Positions 7,888 to 18,049 are shown, numbered from the stretch's first letter. The stretch is 64,000 bases of DNA from Maribacter sp. (GCA_011050675.1 DRFI01000021.1:124001-188000), one strand, 5' to 3'. Notes: generated by a model from the letters alone, not told the origin. A program made the numbers and translations.

Positions 7888-8901
7888 ATGAAAACGATTA
7901 TCAATACAAAATACGTAAAAAATATTTTTGCAACAGGTCTTTTGCTTTTTACTGCCGCCGGTGTAGTTGCTCAAGAAGAGGAAGAAACTAAAAAAGTAAG
8001 CATTAGCGGTTCTGTAGACGCCTACTACCAGACTAATCTAAGTGCTTCTGACACTACTCCACAATCATTTGGTAGTTCATTCGCGAATGAACTTGGTTTT
8101 GCCTTAGGTATGGCAAACATAATTGCAACTTATGAAGGTGAAAACACTGGTGTAGTTGCAGATGTAGTTTTTGGTCCTAGAGGTGAAGAGGCAGTTGGTG
8201 GATATAACTTAAACCAACTTTATGCTTACTGGAATGTATCTGAAGGAACAACTTTAACAATGGGTAGATTTAATACATACTTAGGATACGAGGTAATTTC
8301 TCCAGTAGGTAACTTTAACTACAGTACTTCATATTTATTCTCAAGCGGACCTTTTTCTCATGTTGGTTTAAAAGCTGACTTTGCACTTTCTGATGATTTA
8401 AGTTTAATGTTAGCAGTTATGAATGTAACTGACACCAACAACAATTTAACTGGTGCTTACTCAGCAGGTGCTCAATTAGGATATTCTGGGCAGTTCCTTA
8501 ACCTTTACTACGATGGTGGTGAAGCATTAGGATTTGAAATTGATTATACAGGTGGCTTTGATCTATCTGAAGATTTCTTCTTAGGTATAAACGCCGCTTA
8601 TGCAGATAACGAAGGTGAAGGTTTTTCAGGTGCGGCACTTTACCCACAATACGCTACATCAGATGACTTATCTATTGGTTTAAGAGGTGAATACTTTTCA
8701 ACTAGATCAGATTTATTAGAGGATGACCCAAGTGTTTTAGCTTTAACTTTAACTGGTAGCTACTCTGTAGATAATTTAATTATCAAGCCAGAAATAAGAT
8801 TAGACTCATGGGGTAGTGATGTTGAGCCTTATTTTGATGCGGATGGTGCAGCTTCTAAAAGTTTATCTTCTTTCTTGATAGCAGCTATCTACTCTTTCTA
8901 G
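7888..8901 (+). CDS. Outer-membrane beta-barrel porin (OmpL/bbp2-like)
   Basis: Exported outer-membrane protein of 337 residues. A signal peptide ends at about residue 28 (GVVAQEEEE). The mature part has many alternating, aromatic-capped strands and ends with the outer-membrane signature aromatic residue (IAAIYSF). GMANIIATYEGENTGVVADVVFGPRG and the LNQLYAYWNVSEGTTLTMGRF strand pair fit the family annotated as putative beta-barrel porin 2. Following amtB, it probably admits ammonium or small nitrogen compounds through the outer membrane; that role is inference from position. Confidence 0.8.
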   Translation: MKTIINTKYVKNIFATGLLLFTAAGVVAQEEEETKKVSISGSVDAYYQTNLSASDTTPQSFGSSFANELGFALGMANIIATYEGENTGVVADVVFGPRGEEAVGGYNLNQLYAYWNVSEGTTLTMGRFNTYLGYEVISPVGNFNYSTSYLFSSGPFSHVGLKADFALSDDLSLMLAVMNVTDTNNNLTGAYSAGAQLGYSGQFLNLYYDGGEALGFEIDYTGGFDLSEDFFLGINAAYADNEGEGFSGAALYPQYATSDDLSIGLRGEYFSTRSDLLEDDPSVLALTLTGSYSVDNLIIKPEIRLDSWGSDVEPYFDADGAASKSLSSFLIAAIYSF

Positions 8902-8945
8902 TTAACAAATTTAATTAATGGTTGATTTTATAGTTTAAGTTTTAA

Positions 8946-8976
8946 AAACTCGGCATTTACTGCCGAGTTTTTTTAT
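8946..8976 (+). terminator. Rho-independent terminator after the porin gene
   Basis: A perfect 10-bp stem (AAACTCGGCA, 8946-8955, and TGCCGAGTTT, 8961-8970) with a 5-nt loop is followed by a T-run. The left A-run means it could also stop the convergent DUF1684 gene ending at 8985. Confidence 0.9.
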
Positions 8977-8984
8977 TCCTAATT

Positions 8985-9629
8985 CTAATGCTCAAAAGCT
9001 TTTACCCCTACCCTAATTTCAGTTTTTAGATTATTTACCACAGGTACCAAAGGGCAACTAAACTTTTTATTATAAGCACAATATGGATTGTATGCTTTAT
9101 TAAAATCGAGTATAATGGTATTCCCTTTAGGTATTCTTAAGTCTAAATAACGGCCACCACCATATGTTTCTTCTCCGTTTGTTGCATCTGTAAATGGCAA
9201 GAAAAGATAATCTTTATACTTCTCTTGAGTTATTAATTCGGGTGTTTGGTATATTTCTAGTTGTTGTTGTTTTCCGTTTAAGGTGAATTTCGCAATACCA
9301 AAAAGCACTTCAGTCGATTCTCTATCTGTAGTAGTTGGCATTGAAAATGGTAGTGCTTCAGGAGTTCTAACAAACTCTGCCTCTACCACATAACTAGTAT
9401 CTGGTGCAAAAAAGTCCAAAGTCTCAAAATTTATACGGAATCTATCTGCCAACGGCGAGGTTTCTGGGTCCTTGAATTCAGCATTCAATTCCTCTTGAAA
9501 CAGTAAAATATCCGCTAACTTATCTGACTTGGTTATAGATTTCACATCAGGTTTAGCATCATGATATTTCTTTTTTTGTCCGCATGAAACAAACACGCTT
9601 AAAACCATAATTACAATACATACTCTCAT
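8985..9629 (-). CDS. DUF1684 lipoprotein
   Basis: Putative periplasmic lipoprotein of unknown function, 214 residues. The N-terminus has a lipobox-like site (VFVSCGQKKK, Cys at about 16). The DUF1684 core is recognisable by the sequence around TYGGGRYLDLRIPKG and the C-terminal DFNKAYNPYCAYNKKFSCPLVP segment, which carries the family's conserved tyrosine/asparagine and paired cysteines. It converges on the porin gene and shares its terminator region. No operon partner is evident. Confidence 0.85.
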   Translation of the reverse strand: MRVCIVIMVLSVFVSCGQKKKYHDAKPDVKSITKSDKLADILLFQEELNAEFKDPETSPLADRFRINFETLDFFAPDTSYVVEAEFVRTPEALPFSMPTTTDRESTEVLFGIAKFTLNGKQQQLEIYQTPELITQEKYKDYLFLPFTDATNGEETYGGGRYLDLRIPKGNTIILDFNKAYNPYCAYNKKFSCPLVPVVNNLKTEIRVGVKAFEH

Positions 9630-9717
9630 TGCTCTTCATTTACACTTCAAAAATACAATATATTCATTGTAAGTTTTTTTACTTATAATCGTACTTTCGA
9701 GCCAGATACATTTTACT

Positions 9718-10461
9718 ATGAATTTCAGACACTTATTACTTCTTTTGCCATTTATTCTAATAAGCTGCAATCAGAAAAAAAACACTCCATCAACAGAAAT
9801 AACAAAAGAATTTGTTAGAACATTGCCGGAGCTGAACCCAGAAAGTTACAATGTTGCCTTTCTAATTATGGATGGCACTTTTAACACGGAGTTCACTGCA
9901 CCTTTTGACATTTTTCAGCACACAAAATTCAGAGAAGGCATAAAAGCAATGAACACTTTTACTGTTGCCAATACTTTAGAGCCTATAACTACTTTTGAAG
10001 GAGTTCGTATTCTACCAGACTTTGATTATACAAAAGATGATTTACCCCAAATAGATATTCTGGTCGTTCCGAGCGCTGAACATTCTATGGATAAGGATTT
10101 AAAAGATTTAATAATGCTCGATTTTATAAAAAAGACAGATAAAAACGCATTATACATGACAAGCCATTGCGATGGCGCTTTCCTTTTAGCTAAATCTGGA
10201 ATATTAGATTCAGTGGCATCGACTACTTTTCCTAGCGATGTTGAAAATTACCGAAAGATGTTTCCTAATCTGGATATAAAGGATAATGTGCTATTCGTTC
10301 ACGATGGAAAATACATAACCTCTGCAGGCGGAGCCAAAAGCTTTGAAGCTGCTTTATATTTATGCGAAGTTCTCTATGGTAAAGAAATAACTAAATCTCT
10401 CGCAAAAGGGCTGGTAATTGATTGGGACATAGAAAATGTGCCACACCTTACTGTTCAATAA
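9718..10461 (+). CDS. DJ-1/PfpI-family lipoprotein
   Basis: Class I glutamine-amidotransferase-like protein of the DJ-1/PfpI/ThiJ superfamily, 247 residues. A lipoprotein signal (ILISC, Cys17) predicts export and lipid anchoring. The fold's nucleophile elbow is present at TSHCDGAFLLAKSGIL with Cys151, and the N-terminal VAFLIMDGTFNTEFTAPFDIF resembles the domain found in AraC-type GATase1 regulators. No DNA-binding domain follows. The activity (glyoxalase, protease, deglycase or none) cannot be decided. It overlaps the convergent hydrolase gene by 14 bp at the 3' ends. Confidence 0.8.
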   Translation: MNFRHLLLLLPFILISCNQKKNTPSTEITKEFVRTLPELNPESYNVAFLIMDGTFNTEFTAPFDIFQHTKFREGIKAMNTFTVANTLEPITTFEGVRILPDFDYTKDDLPQIDILVVPSAEHSMDKDLKDLIMLDFIKKTDKNALYMTSHCDGAFLLAKSGILDSVASTTFPSDVENYRKMFPNLDIKDNVLFVHDGKYITSAGGAKSFEAALYLCEVLYGKEITKSLAKGLVIDWDIENVPHLTVQ

Positions 10462-11863
10462 TATCATATCGAGCACCTTTTAAATACTTTTCAACGACTT
10501 CATTAAATTCTAGCATAATTCTAAATAATGCCGTGTGCTCTAATGTATATAGCTCTTGTGTATTCGTGTAACCATTCTTCAAAAGCTCTTCTAGATAAAA
10601 CAGGGCTGTACCGTAATCTTCCATCTTAGAACTTGTAGAAATAACTTTTAAATAAGAATCATACTCCGTAGGTGAAGTAATGGTCTTTATCATATACAAC
10701 AAGTTCAAAGCTTCTAAATCCAACTCCTCATCCGCAGAGATATAATCGATGTTATCAGAAATTAATGCATTTATATAACCTCTAAGTCTTGTAGACATTT
10801 GTCGCTCAAATAAAACAGAACTTTTATCCAACTTATTCAATTCTTGCATCTGAAAATTCCACCAGCCTAAATTCGCATAATTATAAGTAATAATATCTTC
10901 CTCTAAATAGTAGCTATAATCTTCCTTTGTAAATGACTCCTTAAGAAAATAACTGTTCTGACTTCTATTTGCCTTTCTAAAACTGGGGCTTCGTTTTAAT
11001 ATTTTTTGAGAATCTTTTAATGTATCTAATTTCATCAATGGATAAAATACTTTTTCCATATCAGTCATTTGATATGCAGCTAACAATGGTTTTTGATTTG
11101 ACAAAAAAGAATTAGCCTTTATAAAAAACTCATTAAATGATGTTTGCACCAAACTATCGTTACGATCTAAATAACCTTTTGCCATACCAGTTAACGTAAG
11201 TATTCTAAAAGCACTTGCTATAATATCTTTTTCAGGAAGATTGCGCTCGCCATCGTAAACCAATAGCTCATTAGGAAATTTCAATTTATTTAGGATTTGT
11301 TTATTAACATACATAGACCTAAAATTAAAATCGTTTCTATTAACAATACCTATAAATTGAAAAGGTTGTTTAGAGTTTAAAATTTCAACGTTACCAACAG
11401 ATGCACCAATTGAAACAACACCTTTTATTTCCTTAACAAAAGTTGGCAAAATAGAAGCGAACATTGCTCCACTACCAAAACCAGCAGTATATGTACGATT
11501 TTTAGCTGTCGGTATTATTTGAAAAACAGAATTGAACATTCTATTTGCTACAAGAACATTATTAGATATCGACAGCGAATCACTAATGTTATTAGAACTT
11601 GCCAATACGTACCCTTCTTGTTCAGCTGCACTCATAAGCATAGAGACAGCTGCTTTTCCCTTTCCCTCTAAATCCATAACAAATGCTACGGGCCAAGTCT
11701 CATTTACATTAAAATTTGTAGGTAAATAAAGAGAATAAGTTTCGTTTACAGAATCATTAACAATTAAATTCTCTGTAATTGCACCTCTTAAAAGTCTAAG
11801 TTCTTGCGAAAACGCACTGGCAGAGGTTAAAATAAATAGAAGGAGTATTATTTTTTTCATCAT
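10448..11863 (-). CDS. Exported alpha/beta-hydrolase-like protein, probably inactive
   Basis: A 471-residue protein with a signal peptide (cleavage near FSQ, residue 20). The N-terminal half resembles esterase-D/PHB-depolymerase-like alpha/beta hydrolases (SLYLPTNFNVNETWPVAFVMD, and the elbow region TYTAGFGSGAMFA). At the nucleophile position the elbow reads G-F-G-S-G (residues 128-132), with Gly where Ser belongs, so catalysis may be lost. The C-terminal 250 residues look helical and repeat-like, perhaps TPR-type. Its function is unknown. Confidence 0.65.
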   Translation of the reverse strand: MMKKIILLLFILTSASAFSQELRLLRGAITENLIVNDSVNETYSLYLPTNFNVNETWPVAFVMDLEGKGKAAVSMLMSAAEQEGYVLASSNNISDSLSISNNVLVANRMFNSVFQIIPTAKNRTYTAGFGSGAMFASILPTFVKEIKGVVSIGASVGNVEILNSKQPFQFIGIVNRNDFNFRSMYVNKQILNKLKFPNELLVYDGERNLPEKDIIASAFRILTLTGMAKGYLDRNDSLVQTSFNEFFIKANSFLSNQKPLLAAYQMTDMEKVFYPLMKLDTLKDSQKILKRSPSFRKANRSQNSYFLKESFTKEDYSYYLEEDIITYNYANLGWWNFQMQELNKLDKSSVLFERQMSTRLRGYINALISDNIDYISADEELDLEALNLLYMIKTITSPTEYDSYLKVISTSSKMEDYGTALFYLEELLKNGYTNTQELYTLEHTALFRIMLEFNEVVEKYLKGARYDIIEQ

Positions 11864-11991
11864 GTATTTTTCATCAAAAATCTAGCCAAAATTACATTTC
11901 AGAATTAGTGTTTGAAAAAATAGTATTAAAGGACATTGTTGAAAATTCACAATTCCATTATAAAGCTAACCAAAAGAATCTAAATATTGCG

Positions 11992-12441
11992 CTATTTAAT
12001 TTTATGCATGGGCGCATTAGAAATAACTTGAGAGAGAACAATATGAGTTCTAGTTTCGCCATATTGAATAAGTTGATCTATAAACCTCTCTAAATGAAAC
12101 TGATCTTTTAAAACCACCTCCATAACAATGTTCTCATTACCGGTTATTCTATAACAATTTATCACCTCTTGCAACGTAAGTACAACCGCTAAAAACGGCT
12201 TTAATTTACCCATAAAAGCTCTTAAGGAAATGATTGCTTTTAGCTGATGACCAGTTAAAGCATGAGACACCGTAGCCTTATAACCAAGTATAATACCAAG
12301 ATCTTCCATTTTCTTTACGCGTTCAGCTACAGCAGGAGCCGTTAGCCCTACCGTACGACCAATATTTGCAAAAGATTCCCTAGCATTATCTTGCAATTGT
12401 TTGAGGATTTTCCAATTAAGCTCGTCTATCTTTGGATTCAA
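11992..12441 (-). CDS. Lrp/AsnC-family transcriptional regulator
   Basis: Feast/famine DNA-binding regulator of 149 residues. The N-terminal winged helix-turn-helix is typical (DELNWKILKQLQDNARESFANIGRTVGLTAPAVAERVKKMEDLGII, spanning residues 5-50). A RAM ligand-binding domain follows (LKPFLAVVLTLQEVINCYRITG, then NIVMEVVLKDQFHLERFI). Family members usually bind amino acids. It is a single gene with a divergent small protein gene 118 bp away. The target genes are unknown. Confidence 0.93.
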   Translation of the reverse strand: MNPKIDELNWKILKQLQDNARESFANIGRTVGLTAPAVAERVKKMEDLGIILGYKATVSHALTGHQLKAIISLRAFMGKLKPFLAVVLTLQEVINCYRITGNENIVMEVVLKDQFHLERFIDQLIQYGETRTHIVLSQVISNAPMHKIK

Positions 12442-12559
12442 TAGTTTTTATGTTTAATTATTTATTATCAAAGGTAAAAATACAAATTACATTTATAATC
12501 AATAGAAAATTATCAAATAACTAACGTAATTTTATATAGCACTAACAATACCCCACACA

Positions 12560-12949
12560 ATGGCATATCGAAGTCTTAAACATCTGCCTATTTATAGAAA
12601 AGCATTGGAACTCTGTACAATGAGTAGAGAGATTGCCTCGTATGTTTCTTTTAATAAAGATCTAATGCGCCTTTGCGAGTCAAAAAGCCTTCGAGATATA
12701 ATGGCAAATTCCATATTGACAGATGCAATTTTGATACCTCAAAAAATTGCGCAAGTAGAATACTCCAATTGCAATAATGAGCGCTTAGAAACAATCTCTT
12801 ATATCAATATTATTATAAGAAACATCAACTCTTACTGCATGGGGCTAGAGAAACATGGCGTCAAAGAAACTGAATATATTAATTTACTTAGAAAAGAGAT
12901 TAAAAGCTTCCGAAAATCTTATAAAGCCTGGAAATCTGAACATTCATAA
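12560..12949 (+). CDS. Conserved hypothetical, resembles four-helix-bundle (S23/IVP-like) proteins
   Basis: A 129-residue all-helical protein. The opening (YRSLKHLPIYRKALELCTMSREIASYVS) recalls the start of four-helix-bundle proteins of the 23S rRNA intervening-sequence-protein family (TIGR02436-like), but the rest is diverged, so the assignment is tentative. It sits alone between the divergent Lrp regulator and purU. No rRNA gene is nearby. Confidence 0.55.
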   Translation: MAYRSLKHLPIYRKALELCTMSREIASYVSFNKDLMRLCESKSLRDIMANSILTDAILIPQKIAQVEYSNCNNERLETISYINIIIRNINSYCMGLEKHGVKETEYINLLRKEIKSFRKSYKAWKSEHS

Positions 12950-13033
12950 TTAGCTAATAATCCTCTTAAATTACTTAGAGTAGTTAACATTTAAAAAATT
13001 ATCGTCTATTTTTGGGGCTATAATTATTTACAA

Positions 13034-13885
13034 TTGAAAACAACTATCCTAGTTCATTGTCCGGATCAAGCTGGTATTATAAGTACCGTAACCGGGTTCA
13101 TTCACAAAAATAAAGGTAACATCGTTTATCTAGATCAGCACGTTGACAAACCGGCAAACGTATTTTTTATGCGAACCGTTGTTGAATTTGATGATAATTT
13201 TTCTGATTTAGAACACTTTAAACACTTATTTCAAGAAGAATTGGCTGCCATATATAGCATGAAATGGAGCCTTCACACTGATGATAAATTGCCTAAAATG
13301 GCGATTTTCGTATCTAAATACAATCATTGTCTTTATGACTTGCTTAGTAGGTACCGTTCTGGCGAGTTGGCAATTGAAATACCCTTTATACTAAGTAATC
13401 ACAATGACTTAAGATACATTGCCGATCAATTCGATATTCCATTCTTCCACGTTCCTTTCACTAAAGAAAATAGAGCCGTAGCTGAAAAGGAACAATTGAC
13501 CTTACTCAAAAAATACAATGTTGACTTCATTGTGCTAGCGAGATATATGCAAATTGTTAGCGGATCGTTGATCAATAAATTCCCAAATAAGATAATTAAC
13601 ATTCACCACTCCTTTTTACCGGCATTCGCAGGCGCAAAACCTTATCACGCGGCATTTAAGAGGGGTGTAAAAATAATTGGTGCAACAAGTCATTACGTAA
13701 CCGAAGAACTAGATGCAGGTCCTATAATAGAGCAAGATGTAACCACAGTAACACATTCTCACTCTATTGAAGATTTTATTACCAAGGGAAGAGATTTAGA
13801 GAAAATCGTACTATCAAGAGGCGTAAAACTTCATATTGCACGTAAAACCATGGTCTACAACAATAAAACGGTAATATTCTCGTAA
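13034..13885 (+). CDS. purU: Formyltetrahydrofolate deformylase
   Basis: Hydrolyses 10-formyl-THF to THF and formate, balancing the one-carbon pool and supplying formate for purine synthesis. The 283 residues comprise an N-terminal ACT domain (TTILVHCPDQAGIISTVTGFI) and a C-terminal formyltransferase-fold domain. Catalytic landmarks are INIHHSFLPAFAGAKPYHAA and GATSHYVTEELDAGPII. The only start consistent with the ACT domain is a TTG at 13034. No nearby partner is obvious; purM lies 6 kb away on the other strand. Confidence 0.94.
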   Translation: MKTTILVHCPDQAGIISTVTGFIHKNKGNIVYLDQHVDKPANVFFMRTVVEFDDNFSDLEHFKHLFQEELAAIYSMKWSLHTDDKLPKMAIFVSKYNHCLYDLLSRYRSGELAIEIPFILSNHNDLRYIADQFDIPFFHVPFTKENRAVAEKEQLTLLKKYNVDFIVLARYMQIVSGSLINKFPNKIINIHHSFLPAFAGAKPYHAAFKRGVKIIGATSHYVTEELDAGPIIEQDVTTVTHSHSIEDFITKGRDLEKIVLSRGVKLHIARKTMVYNNKTVIFS

Positions 13886-13916
13886 CATAAGTAAACCCCT
13901 TATAAATTAAATTATA

Positions 13917-14633
13917 ATGATAAAAAAAATAAGTTTAGCCATTTGCATGTTCTTAGTAATTTCATGTAATGAACTGCAACAAGTAGTAAATCAATTACCT
14001 GGTTCTACAGATTCAGTTCTAAGTAACGACGCAATTGCAAACGGACTTAAAGAAGCTCTTGATCAAGGTATTGAAAAACAGGTTAGTAAATTAACCCAAA
14101 CTGACGGTTTTTATAAAAATGAATTAGTGAAAATTTTATTGCCTGAAGATTTACAGAAGGTAGATAAGACATTACGCGATATAGGGTTAGGAAATTTAGC
14201 AGATGAAGGCTTAAAAATATTAAACCGTGCAGCGGAAGATGCAGTATCTGAAGCAACACCTATATTTGTTAATGCAGTAAAAGAAATGTCATTTACAGAT
14301 GCAAAGGATATTCTTTTAGGAAACAACAATGCAGCTACAACGTATTTAGAAACGAAAACTAATACTGAACTGTATGCAAAATTTAATCCGGTAATTAGCA
14401 ACTCTTTCAAAAAAGTTGGTGCTGACAAAATTTGGAGTTCTATCATTACAAAATACAATGCTATACCACTAACAAATAACATTAATCCAGATTTAACTGA
14501 TTATGTTACGGAAGAAGCCTTGTCTGGTGTCTATAAAATGATAGCTGTAGAAGAGGAAGATATTAGAACAAAATTATCTTCAAGAACAACAGATGTTCTT
14601 AAAAAGGTATTCGCTCTTCAAGATAAAAAGTAG
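13917..14633 (+). CDS. DUF4197 lipoprotein
   Basis: Putative lipoprotein (FLVISC, Cys17) of 238 residues, matching the DUF4197 family in layout: a short lipidated leader, then a helical domain with DSVLSNDAIANGLKEALDQGIEKQVSKL and the conserved DAKDILLGNNNAATTYLETKT segment. The function of the family is unknown. The gene starts 31 bp after purU and may be cotranscribed, but no functional link is known. A clear terminator follows about 120 bp downstream. Confidence 0.85.
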   Translation: MIKKISLAICMFLVISCNELQQVVNQLPGSTDSVLSNDAIANGLKEALDQGIEKQVSKLTQTDGFYKNELVKILLPEDLQKVDKTLRDIGLGNLADEGLKILNRAAEDAVSEATPIFVNAVKEMSFTDAKDILLGNNNAATTYLETKTNTELYAKFNPVISNSFKKVGADKIWSSIITKYNAIPLTNNINPDLTDYVTEEALSGVYKMIAVEEEDIRTKLSSRTTDVLKKVFALQDKK

Positions 14634-14752
14634 TTTTTTATTAACAACTACAATATCTTAAAAAGTTATGCGTTAAAAACTAAACAGAACAGTATTAAAG
14701 CATTCATTTTCAATTTTTTGAGTTAGTTATTTTTTGAGTTAGTTAGTTAGTT

Positions 14753-14780
14753 AAAACCGGTGGGAGCATCGGTTTTTTTT
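14753..14780 (+). terminator. Rho-independent terminator after the DUF4197 gene
   Basis: The stem AAAACCGGTG / CATCGGTTTT (one G-T pair) has a GGAG loop and is followed by nine T. It is preceded by a short TTAG-rich tandem stretch (about 14720-14753). Confidence 0.85.
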
Positions 14781-14844
14781 TGCTTTAACCCGAAATTACA
14801 TACAAGTAGAAATTACAAAAATTTAAACACAACCTTAGTTAATA

Positions 14845-15627
14845 TCAATTCTGTTGTGCTAAATAATCAATTACTTTTTCATTAAAATACCTAGGTTGCT
14901 CCACATTAACTACATGACCACAATCTTCAACCACCAAGAGTTCTGAATTTTGATGAATTTTTACAATCTTACGTATACTTGGCAGAAACAAATAATCTTC
15001 CTCACCCATAATATATAAGGTTGGAATTTTTATATCTGCTGATCTAAAAAAACGCAATAAAGGATTAATCTCTGATGTAAGCTTAAACCATCGAATAAAT
15101 TCTTTTTGATATAATTTTTTAGCTTCACGCACAAAAAGCAATCTAGACTCTTTATGATTTTTATTTGGCATTATAATAAATGCAAAGAACTTATACAACC
15201 ACAGATATGGTATAATAGTCTTAAAAATAATACCAAGCTTCATAAGTATTTGAGAACGTAGGTTCAATTTCATAATTGCACCTCCCATAACCATACTCTC
15301 TACCCTATCTGGATAATTCTCTGCTAAATTTCTAATAAGAATAGTACCTAATGAAATCCCAACAAAATGAGATTTTTTGATACTTTCAAAATCAATTACC
15401 TCAACAATATCGTTAGTTATTACATCAAAGGTATATTTATCGTCGAAAACATTTTTTAAACTAGGTTTAGAATTCCCGTGCCCCCTTAAATCTAAAAGCA
15501 ACACATTAAAATGTTTTTTAAACTCGCGTATTTGCTTGTACCAAATTGACGAGCTACCACCTGCACCATGTACAAATGTCACCCATTTAGCAGAAGAATT
15601 ATGACGATACGTTATATAATGAAGCAA
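14845..15627 (-). CDS. Alpha/beta-fold hydrolase
   Basis: Cytoplasmic serine hydrolase of the alpha/beta family, 260 residues, with no signal peptide. The triad is visible: oxyanion-hole motif FVHGAGGSS (about residue 19), nucleophile Ser92 in VGISLGTIL, the acid near MGEEDYLF (about residue 210), and the His in EDCGHVVNVEQP close to the C-terminus. A basic, hydrophobic cap (LGIIFKTIIPYLWLYKFFAFIIMP) may associate with membrane or bind a lipidic substrate. Substrate is unknown. Confidence 0.85.
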   Translation of the reverse strand: MLHYITYRHNSSAKWVTFVHGAGGSSSIWYKQIREFKKHFNVLLLDLRGHGNSKPSLKNVFDDKYTFDVITNDIVEVIDFESIKKSHFVGISLGTILIRNLAENYPDRVESMVMGGAIMKLNLRSQILMKLGIIFKTIIPYLWLYKFFAFIIMPNKNHKESRLLFVREAKKLYQKEFIRWFKLTSEINPLLRFFRSADIKIPTLYIMGEEDYLFLPSIRKIVKIHQNSELLVVEDCGHVVNVEQPRYFNEKVIDYLAQQN

Positions 15628-15852
15628 TTTATATTCCCCTTTAAAATTCAGTTAATTCACAATGTATCAATTCTTTTTGATATACCCTTTAGGATAATTG
15701 AAATTCGCCAAAAAAGAGCTGTCTTTTAGATATTCACGTACATAAATGTTAAAAAAAAGACATATTACCTAATAATTAGATGTATGGCTCCACATGTCGA
15801 CGTCCAAAACTTAAATCTGAACGTATATTTGTAAGAACATAATATTAGAATA

Positions 15853-16044
15853 ATGAACAAGCAGTATTGCAAAGTAGGAACAGTAACACCAATGGAAGCT
15901 AACACAGATATCATCAGCTTATTGGAGTATCAATATCAAACATTTTTAGAGAAAGCTTCAAGCATGCAATCCAATGCACAATTTGGAGATTTCTTTGAGC
16001 AAAAAGCACAAAAAATTAAAAGAACATTAGAAGGTTTAGTTTAA
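15853..16044 (+). CDS. Small hypothetical protein
   Basis: A 63-residue soluble, largely helical product ([16 protein letters not shown], then [17 protein letters not shown]). No family recognised. Its 3' end overlaps the convergent pyrF by 9 bp. Start and frame look plausible, with an AT-rich 225-bp leader, but expression is unproven. Confidence 0.5.
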   Translation: MNKQYCKVGTVTPMEANTDIISLLEYQYQTFLEKASSMQSNAQFGDFFEQKAQKIKRTLEGLV

Positions 16045-16857
16045 TCTCTCTAATTCTTTTACCATCGAAGCTTGCAATTTTTTTGCATTGATTCTGGCGG
16101 CATTTGCAAAATCCTCCTGATTTGATGCATATATTATTCCACGAGAAGAATTTATAAGTAGACCAACATCTTTGGTCATTCCATACTTACACACATCTTC
16201 TAAGCTTCCACCTTGCGCGCCAACACCAGGTACAAGTAAGAAGCTTTCAGGAACAATTTCTCGAATTTCTTTAAGATATTCAGCCTTAGTTGCACCAACT
16301 ACGTACATCAAATTCTCTGCACCTTTATAAGTAGTAGAAACAGATAGCACTTCTTTATAAAGCTCATTTCCTTCAACTTTTTTCGTTTGAAAATCAAATG
16401 CGCCTTGGTTAGATGTTAAGGCAAGTAAAATAGTGTGCTTATCTTTAAAATGTAAAAACGGCTCAACAGAATCACGCCCCATGTAGGGCGCAATCGTTAT
16501 AGAGTCAAAATTTAAATCCTCAAAAAACGCCTTTGCATATCTTGTAGAGGTATTACCTATATCTCCACGCTTAGCATCAGCAATCGTAAATATTTCAGGA
16601 TATTCTTTGTTTAAGTACTTAATCGTCTTGCGCAAAGCAGACCAACCTTGAACACCATAAGCTTCATAAAAAGCTATGTTTGGTTTATAGGAAACACACA
16701 AATCATGTGTTGCATCAATAATAGCTTTGTTAAATGCATAAATTGGATCTTCCTCTTCCAACAAAAATGCTGGAATTTTCTCTAAATCGGTATCCAAACC
16801 AATACACAAAAAAGATTGTTTTTTATGAATTTGGGCAACTAATTCTTGAGTAGTCAT
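16036..16857 (-). CDS. pyrF: Orotidine 5'-phosphate decarboxylase
   Basis: Last step of de novo UMP synthesis, decarboxylating OMP in the cytoplasm. At 273 residues it is the longer type-2 (PyrF/UMPS-like) form. The catalytic Asp-Lys-Asp cluster is in [17 protein letters not shown], the substrate-phosphate loop in [11 protein letters not shown], and the N-terminal Asp in [13 protein letters not shown]. It starts 3 bp after the prfA stop, so prfA-pyrF form an operon. Confidence 0.95.
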   Translation of the reverse strand: MTTQELVAQIHKKQSFLCIGLDTDLEKIPAFLLEEEDPIYAFNKAIIDATHDLCVSYKPNIAFYEAYGVQGWSALRKTIKYLNKEYPEIFTIADAKRGDIGNTSTRYAKAFFEDLNFDSITIAPYMGRDSVEPFLHFKDKHTILLALTSNQGAFDFQTKKVEGNELYKEVLSVSTTYKGAENLMYVVGATKAEYLKEIREIVPESFLLVPGVGAQGGSLEDVCKYGMTKDVGLLINSSRGIIYASNQEDFANAARINAKKLQASMVKELERLN

Positions 16858-16860
16858 ATT

Positions 16861-17937
16861 TTAAAAAATCTCTGAGGCTTCCCTCAATTTCTCTGTATTC
16901 TCAACAAACCTTAATTCATCTATAATTCGCTGAATATCACCATCTATAATATTAGACAAATCATACAAGGTTAAACCAACACGGTGATCGGTAACTCTAC
17001 CTTGTGGGTAGTTGTAAGTTCTAATTTTAGCAGAACGGTCACCACTACTTACTTGCGAATTTCGCTTAGCAGCATCTTCTTCCTGTTTCTTTGCCAATTC
17101 CATATCATATAATCTGGAACGCAATACTCTAAATGCTTTGTCCTTATTTTTATGCTGGGATTTTTGATCTTGACATTGTGCCACCAATCCGGTAGGAATA
17201 TGCGTTAAACGCACTGCCGAATATGTTGTATTCACCGACTGACCACCAGGACCAGAGGAACAGAAAAAATCTATACGCACATCTTTAGGATCTATTTGAA
17301 CATCAAACTCCTCTGCCTCAGGTAAAACCATTACTGTAGCGGCACTGGTATGTACTCTACCTTGTGTTTCTGTCTGTGGTACACGTTGCACACGGTGCAC
17401 ACCTGCTTCAAATTTTAAAGTACCATATACATCTGTACCCGAAACTTCGAATTGAATTTCTTTATATCCACCATTAGTACCTTCACTAAGGTCGATTACA
17501 TTTGTTTTCCACCCTCTAGACTCACAATATTTAGTATACATTCTAAAAAGATCACCCGCAAATATACTGGCTTCATCACCACCCGTTCCTCCTCTAATTT
17601 CAACAACTACATCTTTTGAATCTTCCGGATCCTTAGGAATCAACATGAGCTTAATGTCTTCTTCAAGTTTTGGAATGCCACTTTTAGCTTCTTCCATTTG
17701 CATTTTTGCCATATCCAGCATTTCAGCATCACTACCGTCAGCAATAATCTCTTCAGCCTCAGTAATATTATTGGTTAGCTCAAGATATTCCTCTCGCTTC
17801 TCCATTAAATCTTTAAGATCCTTATACTCTTTTGTGAGTTTCACATATCTTTCTTGATCGGTAATAATATCCGGTTGAATTATAAGGTCTGAAACCTCAT
17901 CAAAACGTTGTTTTACGATGTTTAACTTGTCTATCAT
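16861..17937 (-). CDS. prfA: Peptide chain release factor 1
   Basis: Class I release factor that reads UAA/UAG and hydrolyses peptidyl-tRNA. The 358-residue length is standard. The catalytic GGQ is in [10 protein letters not shown], and the codon-recognition region includes [18 protein letters not shown] (the RF1 type). The N-terminal helical domain and C-terminal [15 protein letters not shown] are present. It is the first gene of an operon with pyrF; a TAAATTTG -7 box lies on the minus strand at 17959-17966. Confidence 0.97.
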   Translation of the reverse strand: MIDKLNIVKQRFDEVSDLIIQPDIITDQERYVKLTKEYKDLKDLMEKREEYLELTNNITEAEEIIADGSDAEMLDMAKMQMEEAKSGIPKLEEDIKLMLIPKDPEDSKDVVVEIRGGTGGDEASIFAGDLFRMYTKYCESRGWKTNVIDLSEGTNGGYKEIQFEVSGTDVYGTLKFEAGVHRVQRVPQTETQGRVHTSAATVMVLPEAEEFDVQIDPKDVRIDFFCSSGPGGQSVNTTYSAVRLTHIPTGLVAQCQDQKSQHKNKDKAFRVLRSRLYDMELAKKQEEDAAKRNSQVSSGDRSAKIRTYNYPQGRVTDHRVGLTLYDLSNIIDGDIQRIIDELRFVENTEKLREASEIF

Positions 17938-18049
17938 ATGCTTACTTCACTTGTATGGCAAATTTACAATAAATTTACAGACACACTAAAGCGATTATTA
18001 GGGTAAGAATTAAAATTATGTTTGAAAGGTAATACTTGAAATTTTGAAT

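Noticed and set aside
11908-12093. Small plus-strand ORF after the hydrolase gene
   Set aside because: Its second half is antisense to the Lrp gene and it has no recognisable domain.
14720-14753. TTAG tandem repeat as a functional repeat array
   Set aside because: Only a few copies in AT-rich DNA just before a terminator; not distinguishable from chance.
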